A DNA stretch of 64,000 nt from Sorangium aterium. Lineage in GTDB: Bacteria; Myxococcota_A; Polyangia; Polyangiales; Polyangiaceae. Position 1 is the first letter of the stretch; each line of letters begins with the position of its first letter. This document shows, piece after piece, positions 9,321 to 18,178 of the stretch. Location: contig NZ_JAQNDK010000002.1 of assembly GCF_028368935.1 (NCBI RefSeq), positions 1,612,001 to 1,676,000 of the forward strand, written 5' to 3'. The notes beneath the pieces were generated by a model that saw only the letters and a list, made by a program, of their open reading frames with translations, searched no databases and had not been told where the DNA came from. The translations under genes and the position numbers were made by a program.

Positions 9321-10111
9321 GAGTCCTCCTCGGTCGTGCCAGGGACGAGGAGCTTCTTCTCGGCCTTGCGGAAGCGGTGGCTGAACTCCGCATCATAGAG
9401 CCGCGAGTCGGCGAAATCCGTGGAGGTGAGCACCCGGCCGACCAGGATCATCGACTGGGTCTTGATGCCCTCGGCCCGGACCTTCTCCCGGATGTCGGCG
9501 AGCGTGCCTCTCACGATCTTCTGATCGGGGCAGCTCGCCTTGTGCACCACCGCGACCGGGCAATCGGCGCCGTAGGCCGGGATGAGCGCCGCGGTCACGT
9601 CCTTGAGCAGGGTGATGCTCAAGAACAGGCAGAGCGTCGCCTGGTGGCGGGCGAGCTCCTCGAGCCGCTCGGCCGGCGGCACTGGCGTGCGCCCCTCGGC
9701 GCGCGTCAGGATCACGGTCTGCGAGAGCTCGGGCAGCGTGAGCTCGCGCCCGAGCGCCGCGGCCGCCGCGGTGAAGGACGAGACGCCGGGGATGATCTCG
9801 TACGGTATCCCGAGCGCATCCATGCGGCGCATTTGCTCCGCCGTCGACCCGAAGAGGACGGGATCGCCCGTGTGGACGCGCGCCACGTCGTGCCCTGCGT
9901 CCCTGGCCTCGACGAAGACCTCCACGATCTGGTCGAGGGTCATGCCGGAGGAGTCGATGACCCGGGCGTCCGGCCGCGCGGAGGCCACGATCTCCTTGGG
10001 GACGAGCGAGCCCGTGTACATGACGACCGGGCAGCGAGCGACGAGCTCGGCGCCGCGCACCGTGATGAGCCCGGGATCGCCCGGGCCGGCGCCGATGATG
10101 TAGACGCGCAT
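9317..10111 (-). CDS. cobM: precorrin-4 / cobalt-precorrin-4 C11-methyltransferase
   Basis: 264 residues, SAM-dependent tetrapyrrole methylase family (CobM/CbiF). It methylates C11 of the corrin ring. It starts MRVYIIGAGPGDPGLIT, the canonical motif, followed by HTGDPVLFG, EIIPGVSSFTAAAAALG and VVHKASCPDQKIVRGTL. It is the first gene of the left cobalamin block, 336 bp from the next gene upstream. A degraded second copy of its first 197 bp lies at 37751-37947, fused to a cobJ fragment. I looked for the conserved B12-box of a cobalamin riboswitch in the upstream 200 bp and did not see one. Confidence 0.95.
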   Translation of the reverse strand: MRVYIIGAGPGDPGLITVRGAELVARCPVVMYTGSLVPKEIVASARPDARVIDSSGMTLDQIVEVFVEARDAGHDVARVHTGDPVLFGSTAEQMRRMDALGIPYEIIPGVSSFTAAAAALGRELTLPELSQTVILTRAEGRTPVPPAERLEELARHQATLCLFLSITLLKDVTAALIPAYGADCPVAVVHKASCPDQKIVRGTLADIREKVRAEGIKTQSMILVGRVLTSTDFADSRLYDAEFSHRFRKAEKKLLVPGTTEEDS

Positions 10112-10447
10112 GAGGGTTCTTTCCTTGCTTCGTGCGCCGGCGATCCCGGAAGGGACCGCGGGCGCGCGGCGCGACGCTAGAGCGATCGCGCAGCGGACGC
10201 CAGGGGGTGGGGCGACCTCGGGTAAGGCGGACGCGATGCTCGACGCCCTGGCGCTGGTGGGCGATGCTCGACCGCCGGTCGTCCGGGCCCTTTGCGACCT
10301 TAAGGAACGCTAGTACTACAGCCGCGCTTGCGGCCTATCTGCGGCTGTAGACCTAGCCCCTGGTCTCTCCGTTATTCACCGTCTCGCCGGAGCCGCCACG
10401 GGGCAACGGCGAGCCTCTGCAGACGCCGCCCTGGGGCGTCGCCCAGC
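10112..10447. other. intergenic region between cobM and the EGF-repeat gene
   Basis: 336 bp without a supported gene. The 110 bp next to cobM resemble the sequence after the cobM fragment at 37948-38060 (shared CTAGAGCGATCG and AACGCCAGGGG-type stretches), so this is probably the original cobM leader. The far half holds a palindrome (10316-10350). This is the left border of the accessory region that I infer splits the cobalamin operon. Confidence 0.6.
10316..10350. repeat. 10-bp perfect inverted repeat, possible terminator
   Basis: CTACAGCCGC at 10316-10325 pairs exactly with GCGGCTGTAG at 10341-10350, with a 15-nt GC-rich spacer that can also pair internally. It lies 98 bp after the stop of the EGF gene (minus strand), so it could end that transcript. 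No T-tract follows on either strand, and a transposable repeat is possible. Confidence 0.5.
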
Positions 10448-11338
10448 TCAGGGGCAGTCGCCGGCGAAGCTCAGGAAGCTCTGTATGCAGGCGTCCGCCT
10501 GATCTTGGCTGGTGAGCGGCATGGAGGTGATGGTGTTGGCCACCGACACGTATCCGCACTGGTCGGGCTCCGGGCCGAACTGGCCGTTGACAGCGAACTC
10601 GACGAAGGGGCCCTCGTGGCCATTGTCGTTACTCTTCAGATAGTAGTAGATGCTGCCGGGGCCCATGGAACCCGAGTAGTTGATGCACTGGACGGGGGGG
10701 GTCGGGGGACCCCACCCGGGCATGCCATCACACGGGCACGCCGGCGCCGTGGGCTGGCAGGTGCCGCTCTCGCAGGTGAAGCCCGACCCGCAAGAGCTGC
10801 AGTCGAGCATCTCGCCGCAGCCATCGGCGATCGAGCCGCAGGTCGCTCCCTGAGCGGCGCAGGTGGTGGGGACGCAGACGGGCGCCTCGCAGTTCGCCCC
10901 CGTCCAGCCGGGCGCGCACGTGCAGGTGTACCCGTTGACCTGATCGTTGCACGTGCCGTGGACGCAGGGGCTCGGCGCGCATTCATCGATGTTGGTCTCG
11001 CAGCTCGTCCCCGTCCAGCCGGGCGCGCACGCGCAGGTGTACCCGTTGACCTGATCGTTGCACGTGCCGTGGACGCAGGGGCTCGGCGCGCATTCGTCGA
11101 TGTTGGTCTCGCAGCTCGTCCCCGTCCAGCCGGGCGCGCACGCGCAGGTGTAACCGCTCTCGGCCGCGGCGCAGGCGCCGCCGTTCTGGCAGGGGGCCGA
11201 GGCGCAGGGGTCTGTGGCCTCCCCGCTTTCGTCGCCGTCGGCCGTGGAGGGGCCGGCGCTGGTACAGCCCGCGAGCAGCAGGGTGGAGAGAGCCGAGATC
11301 GTCAGAGAGTGGAGAAGTGAGCCTGTAAGAGACCGCAT
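10448..11338 (-). CDS. EGF-repeat lipoprotein
   Basis: 296 residues. The signal peptide ends in a lipobox with Cys25 (LLAGC). There are three EGF-like modules: residues ~45-77, 78-114 and 115-151, each with the [13 protein letters not shown] pattern; modules 2 and 3 start [10 protein letters not shown], resembling calcium-binding EGF domains. A second Cys-rich segment ([14 protein letters not shown], then FTCESGTC) follows, of a type common in myxobacterial secreted proteins. The C-terminal ~110 residues ([19 protein letters not shown] and around) match nothing I recognise. Probably surface-anchored; binding partner unknown. The DNA of modules 2 and 3 is nearly identical, implying recent duplication. 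Confidence 0.8.
   Translation of the reverse strand: MRSLTGSLLHSLTISALSTLLLAGCTSAGPSTADGDESGEATDPCASAPCQNGGACAAAESGYTCACAPGWTGTSCETNIDECAPSPCVHGTCNDQVNGYTCACAPGWTGTSCETNIDECAPSPCVHGTCNDQVNGYTCTCAPGWTGANCEAPVCVPTTCAAQGATCGSIADGCGEMLDCSSCGSGFTCESGTCQPTAPACPCDGMPGWGPPTPPVQCINYSGSMGPGSIYYYLKSNDNGHEGPFVEFAVNGQFGPEPDQCGYVSVANTITSMPLTSQDQADACIQSFLSFAGDCP
10886..11107 (-). repeat. two near-identical 111-bp tandem EGF units
   Basis: Units 10997-11107 and 10886-10996 encode EGF modules 2 and 3 and differ at only a few bases, for example the ACGCGC/ACGTGC difference next to the CAGGTGTA run. They are tandem and in frame, so recombination could change the module number without breaking the gene. Confidence 0.8.
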
Positions 11339-12007
11339 GGGTGGTCATCCTTTCAAGGTTGTGCTTGCGCTGGCTGGAGAAGGGTCGGGCGGCCTATTCA
11401 AGTTAGATGCCAGTGTCGAATCGGCGCTTTCGGAGGGGATGTTGACGCAGGTCCCTGCATGGCATTCGGTGTGTGCGCGCCGCCGGTTCCCGTCGCCGAA
11501 GTCCAGTCGCGCGCCGCCTGCTGCTGCCTGAATGCCTCACCTGCGGAGACCACGACGCACCGCCGTGACCGACCGCGGCGACCCTGCCGAGTTCGATGGC
11601 GGAGCGAGCTTCCACCATAGATTCAGGCGAGGATGCAACAGCGACGAGCCCGGTCGCGCGCTTGTCTTGCCGCTCGTGGACAGGTCGCTGCCGTTTCTGG
11701 ACAGGCACCATCGTTCGCGCGCGATCGATGGTGATCTGCGCGATACGTCGCGGTCGAGCCCGACGACCGGTACGCCACGGTGAGCTGCGGGCGATTAGAG
11801 CGGTCCCGAAGCGGACGCCAGCGTTCATGGTGGAGCCCGTGCGCTCGGCGCGGAGGCCCGAGAGACACATCGCAGGCCCGAGGACACGAACCTGCGATGT
11901 GTGCCGGAAGGCTCCGTCTTCTCCCTGGGACGCGCTGGTCCGGGGCCTTGCTCAGGGCATGCGCCTGTGATGCGATGGGAGGTCGCACCCCTCTTCAAGG
12001 AAAGGCC
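11339..12007. other. 669-bp intergenic region with a palindrome
   Basis: Divergent spacer between the EGF gene (minus) and the 12008 gene (plus). Short open frames exist on both strands (11403-11870 minus, 11532-11783 plus), but they lack recognisable motifs and good start signals, so I do not call them. The only clear structure is the inverted repeat at 11865-11902. Some of this could be decayed coding DNA. Confidence 0.5.
11865..11902. promoter_or_regulatory. 12-bp perfect inverted repeat upstream of the 12008 gene
   Basis: ACACATCGCAGG (11865-11876) and CCTGCGATGTGT (11891-11902) are exact reverse complements 14 bp apart. The element ends 105 bp before the ATG at 12008. Its size and position suit a dimeric repressor or activator site; a 5'-UTR hairpin is the alternative. 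No regulator gene sits beside it. Confidence 0.45.
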
Positions 12008-13858
12008 ATGGACCACAAGAACACCGGGTCTCAGCCCTCGGCGCCCATCCTGTGCGCGGCAGCCCTCTTCGAGCCGACGCTCCCGGCCGCGTGGGGTCCC
12101 ACGCTCGATCTGCTCGCGGACATCGAGGAGCTGCAGGACGCGACGAAGGGAAGCCGCGAGGAGCGGGAGGCGAGGGGGCGCGATCTTCACGATCGGCTGA
12201 TGCGCGGCATCGACGCCCTGAGCGAGCCGACCCCGGACGAGTTCCACGCGGCGAGCGCGTCCTTCCGGGCCTGGTTCACCGAGGCGGTGCTGCTCTGGCT
12301 CCGGTTCGCCGGCAGCAGCTCCGCGCCGCTCATCGACACGGTCGCGTCGCGCCCGCTCCTCGATTTCCCGCTCGATCTGCCGCAGGGCAGCGAGGGGATC
12401 CCGCTCGTCCGGCGGGCGCTGCGAGAGGCGCTCGGGTGGGAGGAGGCGGAGCTCGCGCAGGTCGAGGCCGCGATGGATCATATGACCTCCAACCTCGCGG
12501 TGAAGCACGCGATCACGAAGACGATCGCCTCGCAGCTCGCCGCGAAGGGGGGCGCGTCGCCCGCCGCGTGCGCCGAGCTCATGAGCGCGATCTACGGCCC
12601 GTTGCCGTGGCGTCCGGGCGACGTGGATCTGCTCATGACGTCGACCGCGATCTTCTTCTGCATCCGCGCGTCGGCGCCGGCGACCGGCTCGCCCGGAGCG
12701 GCGGGCTCCGCCGAGGCGCCGCGGCTCGAGGTGCCCGGCTGGGACGAGCGCCCGGAGGAGGAGCGGCGCGCCATCTCCGCCTTCATCGCCCGGTGCGACG
12801 ACACGAACACCGCGGCGACGGCGCGTTTTCCTGCGTTCGGCTACTTCGACAGCGCGGCCATCGATCCGGCGCTCGCGCGCTCCCTCGCGGACGCGGCCTC
12901 GGTCCCGACGGAGGTCGTCACGCAGACGCTCGCGACCATGGTGATGGTCCTCCGGACGCCGGAGGTCGAAGACTACGTGGTTCATGACGCCTGGGGCCAC
13001 GCGTGGCAGGAGGCGCTGGCCGAGTTCGAGTGGGAGTACGCGGTGCTGCCGCGGCTCGAGGAGCCCCTCGCGCTCGACACGGTCTTTCCCGGCGCTGTCG
13101 GCCCCGGCATCGCCTCGGCCTTCATCGAGCGCGGGGGCCGCACCGAGCTCGACGAGGCGGCGCTGCTCCGCTTCGCCGAGGCCGACATCAGGGCGCGACT
13201 CCAGGTGGCCGCGAGCAACGGTATCGCCGAGATGCTCGCCGACTTCATGGAGAGCAAGTACGCGTGGCACAGGCCTTCCCTGAAGCTGCCGGATGCGTCG
13301 CTGCTCCCCATCACAGGGCTCAAGCTCGATCTGACGGTGGGCGACGTTCGCCGCCAGGTCGCCCGCTGGTCGAAGCCGTACCGCGCGCTGGCCGAGGACG
13401 AGGGGGCGCGCGCCCGCCTCGTCGACGCGCTCTCGCCGCGCGTTCCGGCTGCCGGGCTCAAGGAGGCGGTGGATCAGGCGGGCGCGCTGCTGTGGCGCGA
13501 GTTCGCGACGGCGTTCGACGACACGCTGCGGCCGGTGGCTGCCAAGGGCGGAGGGATCCGCGCGAGCGCATGCCGCCGCATGGTCCTTCAGCTCACGCTG
13601 GTCGCCGCGGTGCTCGAGCAGACGCTCGCCGCGTCGTGCGCGGGCGGGCCGCGGAGCGGGTCGCGGAGCGGGCCGCGGACGGAGCTCGCCTGGCGCGACC
13701 CGGCGCTGTGCGTGGACCTGCTCCTGGTGACGATCGCCCGGTTCTACGAACACGAGCGGCAGAGGAACTTCTGGCACCTCGACCAGATCCTCTCGACCGG
13801 GTTCGTGGACGCCTGCGGCCGGCTAAGGGCCGCCATGGCGAAGCCCGAGTCGCCCTGA
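12008..13858 (+). CDS. hypothetical protein, 616 aa
   Basis: Not recognised. The start at 12008 is chosen because AAGGA lies 5-9 bases upstream and the protein begins MDHKNTGSQPSAPILC; the frame stays open upstream but with shadow-type sequence. The protein is mostly helical and soluble, with no signal peptide or membrane segment. The central part contains VVHDAWGHAWQEALAEFEWE, a His/Glu-rich stretch that could bind metal as in heme-oxygenase-like diiron proteins, but this is a guess. The last third has many Arg/Leu helices ending near FYEHERQRNFWHLDQIL. It ends 34 bp before the kinase gene on the same strand, so the two may be co-transcribed. Confidence 0.65.
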   Translation: MDHKNTGSQPSAPILCAAALFEPTLPAAWGPTLDLLADIEELQDATKGSREEREARGRDLHDRLMRGIDALSEPTPDEFHAASASFRAWFTEAVLLWLRFAGSSSAPLIDTVASRPLLDFPLDLPQGSEGIPLVRRALREALGWEEAELAQVEAAMDHMTSNLAVKHAITKTIASQLAAKGGASPAACAELMSAIYGPLPWRPGDVDLLMTSTAIFFCIRASAPATGSPGAAGSAEAPRLEVPGWDERPEEERRAISAFIARCDDTNTAATARFPAFGYFDSAAIDPALARSLADAASVPTEVVTQTLATMVMVLRTPEVEDYVVHDAWGHAWQEALAEFEWEYAVLPRLEEPLALDTVFPGAVGPGIASAFIERGGRTELDEAALLRFAEADIRARLQVAASNGIAEMLADFMESKYAWHRPSLKLPDASLLPITGLKLDLTVGDVRRQVARWSKPYRALAEDEGARARLVDALSPRVPAAGLKEAVDQAGALLWREFATAFDDTLRPVAAKGGGIRASACRRMVLQLTLVAAVLEQTLAASCAGGPRSGSRSGPRTELAWRDPALCVDLLLVTIARFYEHERQRNFWHLDQILSTGFVDACGRLRAAMAKPESP

Positions 13859-13892
13859 GTCTGTCCTCCGGAGATGGCGTATACTTCCGCCG

Positions 13893-16802
13893 ATGTCCGG
13901 CGCCCAGCGCGACGTATTTCGGCTCTGCGGGACCACGATCGACGGCAAATACCGTGTCCTGTCCGCCGTCGGCGCCGGCGGGTTCGGCGTCGTCTATCGC
14001 GGCGTGCACGAGGGGTTCGACGCGCCCGTCGCCATCAAGTGCCTCAAGCTGCCCGACGAGCTCTCGCCCGAGGCGCAGCAGGATTTCGTTCGACGGCTGC
14101 GCGACGAGGGGAGGCTCCTGCTCCAGCTCTCGCGCCTCTCGCCCGGCATCGTGCAGGCGCTCGACATCGGCGCCTTCACGACCCAGGAGGGCGGTCGCGT
14201 TCCCTATCTCGTGCTCGAGTGGCTGGACGGCGAGACGCTCGCCGGCCACCTCGAGCGCCTGCGCGCCGGGGGCGGCGGCGCCCTGTCCCGCCGCGAGGCG
14301 ATTCTCCTGCTCGACCCCGCAGCGCGCGCCCTCGCGGTGGCGCACGAGCAGAACATCGCGCACCGCGACGTCAAGCCGGAGAACCTCTTCCTCGCCGAGG
14401 CGGGGGGCGCGAGGACGCTCAAGGTCCTCGATTTCGGCATCGCCAAGATCATCGGCGATCAGCGCTCGCGCACCGCGGCCCTCGCGAGCACCGCGGAGGG
14501 GCCGTCGGCGTTCACGCCCCGCTACGGCGCGCCGGAGCAGTTCGACAAGCAGCGGGGCGCGACCGGGCCATGGACCGATGTCTTCGCGCTCGCGCTCGTC
14601 TTCGTGGAGCTCGTGACGGGCGCTCGGGCGCTGGAGGGGGAGGGGATCGTCGAGCTCTATTCGGTGGTCGTCGATCCTGCGCTGCGCCCCACGCTGCGGG
14701 CGCGCGGCGTCTCGGCGCCGGACGCGATCGAGCGCGTGCTCTCGCGGGCGCTCAGCGTCTCTCCGCGCGACCGGTACCCCGACGCCGGCGCGTTCTGGCG
14801 CGCGCTGATCGCCGCCGAGGGACTCGAGGACGAGCTGCCCAGCCTCCCGCCGCGCTCGCCGCCCGCGGCGCGAGAGGCCGAGACCCAGGTCGAGGGCGCC
14901 AACGCGCGGGGCGGCCCTGCGCGAGGCGCCGAGCACGCGGGTACACCCGCGGGGATCGGCTTCGAGCCGACCGTGCCGCACCGGACCGACCCGGCGTTGC
15001 AGCGCCCTGGTAGCGCGCCGCCCGCGGCCGCCGGGGCGGAGCCTGCGCCGCGACCGGACCACGGGGCTGCGTCGGGCGAGGCCGTCGTGGTGCGGAATGC
15101 ACCCAACCAGCGCGCGCGCCCGGGTCGGCGCGGGCTCGTCGCGCTCGCGCTCGCGGCCTCGGCGGTGGCCGGCGCCGCGGTCGCGGTGCTCCGGCGCCCC
15201 CCGGAGCCGCCGCCCCAGCCGAGTCGCGCGCCGATCGCCGCCCCGGAGCCGCCGCGCCCCGCCTCGACCAACCCGGAGGCCGCTGCGCTCTACCAGGAGG
15301 CGCTGCAGGCCTACCGTGACGGCGCGCCGGACGTGGCCGCGCGCACGATGGAGCGCGCCGTGGCGCTGGATCGTGGCCTCGGCGCCGGCCACCTGCGCGT
15401 GGCGATCTGGACGTTTCGACAGAGGCCGGCCGTGGCGCGCGAGCACTTCCAGCTCGCGCTCCTGCACAGGGCCGCCCTCGGCGAGCGCGACATGGCGCTG
15501 CTCGACGCGGCCGAGCCGTACGTGCGCCAGCCCTCCGACGCCGTGTCATGGGAGCGGCGGCTCGAGGCCGCGGTCGCGAGGTTCCCGGTCGATCCGGAGC
15601 TCCTCGTGTACCTGGGCGCGGCGAGGTTCGCGCAGCTCCGGTTCGACGCCGCCGTCGAGGCCTACGATCGGGCGCTCGCCCTGGACCGGGGCCACGTGCT
15701 CGCGTGGGGGCTCAAGGGAGAGTCGCTCGGGATGAAGGGGGACGTCGCGGCGGAGCTCGCCGCCTACCAGGCCTGCGCCGAGACGGCTCCCGGCGCGACG
15801 CTCTGCCTCGCGAACCGGGTCCGCCTCCTCCATCGCCAGGGCGATTGCCAGCAAGTGGAGGAGCACGCGCGCCGGTGGCTCTCGATCGATCCGAAGGCGG
15901 CGCCGGCGCACCGGCACCTGGCGCTGGCGCTCCACGCGCGGGGCGCGCCGCGCGAGAGCGTGCTCGTGGCGCTGGAGCAGGGGTGGGCGGCGGTCCCCGA
16001 GGGCGAGCGGAGGGCGAAGGAGCTGCTCGATCGGATCTCGCTCGCGGTCCTGGACGGCGATTTCGAGCTGGCGGTGGAGCACGCCCGCGCGTGGCAGCGC
16101 GAGGTCGCCGGCAGGAACGATCAGGACGCGCACGCGAGCCCGGCCCTCAAGCTGGCGGAGCTCTACCGTGAGATGGGGTTGCCGCGGGAGGCCGGGCGGG
16201 TGGCGGACGATTTCCTCCGCCGGATGAGCGCCTGGTCCGAGCCGGCGACCACGGCCGACTGGACCATCGCGTTCTTGCCGTACAGCCTCCGGGCAGCGTC
16301 GATGACGCAGGAGGCGTACGACGCGGCGCGCTCGGCGTGGGTGGAGCGGGTCCAGTCGAAGTGGCGCGCCGCGGCGCAGGAGATCAAGCCGGAGCACCGC
16401 TGGCTGCTCTGGACCGAGGCGTACGCGGCCGGCGTGGAGACCGCGGCCGACGCGGCGGCGGCGTTCGAGACGATGCCGCTCGACCAGCCGCTCCCGTCGG
16501 AGAGCGGCCGGTGGCTCCTGCTCGATCTGCGGATCGGCAAGGTCTACGCGCTCGCGGGGAAGGGGCAGGAGGCGATCGGGCCGCTGACGCGCGTTGCGCG
16601 CTCCTGCGCGGCCCTGGCCGACCCGTTCTCGACCACGGAGGCGCGGCTTTATCTGGGCATGGCCCTGGAGGCGACAGGCGATCTGCGCGGCGCCGCGGCG
16701 GCGTACGAGGCTGTCCTCGAGCGCTGGGGCAAGGCGCGCCCGCGATCCATCTCCGCGGAGCAGGCGCGGGCGCGGCTCGCCGGGCTGCGGGCGCGGCGTT
16801 AG
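13893..16802 (+). CDS. Ser/Thr protein kinase with TM segment and TPR region
   Basis: 969 residues, eukaryote-like (Hanks-type) kinase. The glycine loop is GAGGFGVVYRG (from residue 27), the ATP lysine is K49 (VAIKC), the catalytic loop HRDVKPEN is at 157-164 and DFG at 180-182, all intact. A Pro/Ala-rich linker is followed by one membrane helix (about 414-434, LVALALAASAVAGAAVAVL). The C-terminal ~510 residues are TPR-like repeats (for example AALYQEALQAYRDGAPDVAA and FDAAVEAYDRALALD). This architecture of cytosolic kinase, membrane helix and TPR domain is common in myxobacteria. It ends tail-to-tail with the next gene, overlapping by 3 bp. The substrate is unknown. Confidence 0.9.
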   Translation: MSGAQRDVFRLCGTTIDGKYRVLSAVGAGGFGVVYRGVHEGFDAPVAIKCLKLPDELSPEAQQDFVRRLRDEGRLLLQLSRLSPGIVQALDIGAFTTQEGGRVPYLVLEWLDGETLAGHLERLRAGGGGALSRREAILLLDPAARALAVAHEQNIAHRDVKPENLFLAEAGGARTLKVLDFGIAKIIGDQRSRTAALASTAEGPSAFTPRYGAPEQFDKQRGATGPWTDVFALALVFVELVTGARALEGEGIVELYSVVVDPALRPTLRARGVSAPDAIERVLSRALSVSPRDRYPDAGAFWRALIAAEGLEDELPSLPPRSPPAAREAETQVEGANARGGPARGAEHAGTPAGIGFEPTVPHRTDPALQRPGSAPPAAAGAEPAPRPDHGAASGEAVVVRNAPNQRARPGRRGLVALALAASAVAGAAVAVLRRPPEPPPQPSRAPIAAPEPPRPASTNPEAAALYQEALQAYRDGAPDVAARTMERAVALDRGLGAGHLRVAIWTFRQRPAVAREHFQLALLHRAALGERDMALLDAAEPYVRQPSDAVSWERRLEAAVARFPVDPELLVYLGAARFAQLRFDAAVEAYDRALALDRGHVLAWGLKGESLGMKGDVAAELAAYQACAETAPGATLCLANRVRLLHRQGDCQQVEEHARRWLSIDPKAAPAHRHLALALHARGAPRESVLVALEQGWAAVPEGERRAKELLDRISLAVLDGDFELAVEHARAWQREVAGRNDQDAHASPALKLAELYREMGLPREAGRVADDFLRRMSAWSEPATTADWTIAFLPYSLRAASMTQEAYDAARSAWVERVQSKWRAAAQEIKPEHRWLLWTEAYAAGVETAADAAAAFETMPLDQPLPSESGRWLLLDLRIGKVYALAGKGQEAIGPLTRVARSCAALADPFSTTEARLYLGMALEATGDLRGAAAAYEAVLERWGKARPRSISAEQARARLAGLRARR

Positions 16803-18061
16803 GGAGGGAGATCTCTCGCGCAGCGCGCGCTGGTCCAGGGGCCGCGGACCGTCGGAGGGTCGGTGCCTCGGTGCGCGTTGCTCACCGTATAGTCATCGGA
16901 GGCGTAGTAGCCGCCTCGACGGGTGCGTTGATTGTCGCCAGCCACGTCCGAGATCTGGGCCTGGTCGCTCCAGGGAACGGTGTAGTTGACGGCCCAGTCC
17001 AGCGCCCATTCCGAGACGTTGCCGCTGAGATCGAACTGGCCCCACCGTCCCCGTCCCAGCGGCAGCGAGCCGACCTCGAGGAGGCTGCTCAAGGCGCACG
17101 GCGCCGCGCAGGCGTACGACGCGTGGTCATGGGTGATCATGTCGCCCCAGGGGAACTTCCGCTGCATGTTCCCTCCAACAGCTGCGTAGTTCCACTCGGC
17201 GTCGGTGGGCAGCCGCCCGCGGTCCCAGACGCAGAAAGCGAACGCTTCGTACCAGGTGATGCAGTTGATCGGCAGCGCCTCGTTGCGCCCAGCCGCGGGG
17301 GTCCACGTCGCGGTCGAGCTGGTGCAGCTCAGCGCTGCCGAGAGCGAGGTGACGTCCGGGCGGAGCGCCTCGTTCCATGCGGACTGCCATCCGCTCCCCG
17401 GGATCTTCGGGTGCTCTCCCGCTGCGGCGGCGGGCGGCGAGGTCCGTACGCCGTGCCCGCTCTCCATGAAGGCTCTGAATCGCCCCACGGTGATCTCGAA
17501 CGTATCCAGATGGAAGCTGCTGACCGACGCGGCGAATGCGGGGTTGTTGTTCCGGTTGAACGTGCCGCCCGGGACCTCACGGCTGTCACAGCAGCTGATG
17601 CCGGGAGGAGGCCCGCAGAGGGGGCCTGTCTCCGGCGAGCTGGTCGCACAGCTCGGGGCGGTCACGCCGCCGCCGGAGCCGCCGCTGCCGTCGCTGCCGC
17701 CGGAGCCGCTGCTGCTGGTGCTATCGCCACCGCCGGAGCCGCTGCTGCCGGTGTTGCCGCCTGTGCCGCTTCCGCTGCTGCTGGTGCCGCTGGTGCCGCT
17801 GCCGCCGGCACCGGACGCGTCGCCTCCGGCCACTCCGCCGCCGCCCCCCTGCTCGGGGCCGCCACTCTGGCCACCCTGGCCGGATGCGGAGCCGCCCGCG
17901 CCACCTCCCCCGTGCGCTCCGGGAGGCGTGTAGCTATCCCAGTCCGCGCCGAGGATCTGGGCACAGCCAGCAGCGAGCACCGCCGCGAGCCACCCCGCGG
18001 TCCACCGTGCTGCGCCACGCGCCTGAGGCATCGACACCAGGCTCCGATCTTCGCCCCGCAT
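16799..18061 (-). CDS. FGE/SUMF1-domain lipoprotein
   Basis: 420 residues from the first ATG; translation may start at Met11 (18031), which gives a cleaner signal peptide with lipobox Cys33 (LAAGC). Residues ~45-135 are a Gly/Ser-rich linker, shown in the DNA by short GCC/GCTG tandem runs. Residues ~150-420 form a formylglycine-generating-enzyme-like domain: FHLDTFEITVGRFRAFM, GRLPTDAEWNYAAVGG, FDLSGNVSEWALDW and RRGGYY. In non-enzymatic relatives this fold serves as a binding domain, and many myxobacterial copies are exported, so sulfatase maturation should not be assumed. The substrate or partner is unknown. Confidence 0.8.
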   Translation of the reverse strand: MRGEDRSLVSMPQARGAARWTAGWLAAVLAAGCAQILGADWDSYTPPGAHGGGGAGGSASGQGGQSGGPEQGGGGGVAGGDASGAGGSGTSGTSSSGSGTGGNTGSSGSGGGDSTSSSGSGGSDGSGGSGGGVTAPSCATSSPETGPLCGPPPGISCCDSREVPGGTFNRNNNPAFAASVSSFHLDTFEITVGRFRAFMESGHGVRTSPPAAAAGEHPKIPGSGWQSAWNEALRPDVTSLSAALSCTSSTATWTPAAGRNEALPINCITWYEAFAFCVWDRGRLPTDAEWNYAAVGGNMQRKFPWGDMITHDHASYACAAPCALSSLLEVGSLPLGRGRWGQFDLSGNVSEWALDWAVNYTVPWSDQAQISDVAGDNQRTRRGGYYASDDYTVSNAHRGTDPPTVRGPWTSARCARDLPP

Positions 18062-18178
18062 TTGTCAAGCCACCTTCCGAACTGGGCGGATGACCGAGCT
18101 CGGGGTAGAGCGCCTTGAACCCGCGTTGGACAATCTACCTGCCACTCCAGAACGCGCCGATCTCGCTCACCACCTTCG

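Noticed and set aside
10112..10330. Cobalamin riboswitch in front of cobM
   Set aside because: I looked on the minus strand for the B12 box and the GCCACTG-type core and did not see them. The end of the window (63900-64000) also showed no such element.
11403..11870. Open frame of 155 codons in the spacer before the 12008 gene
   Set aside because: No motif, no ribosome binding site and a composition like the shadow frames; it also runs into the palindrome.
17650..17920. Gly/Ser-codon microrepeats as a mobile element
   Set aside because: They encode the linker of the FGE-like lipoprotein in frame and have no terminal repeats.
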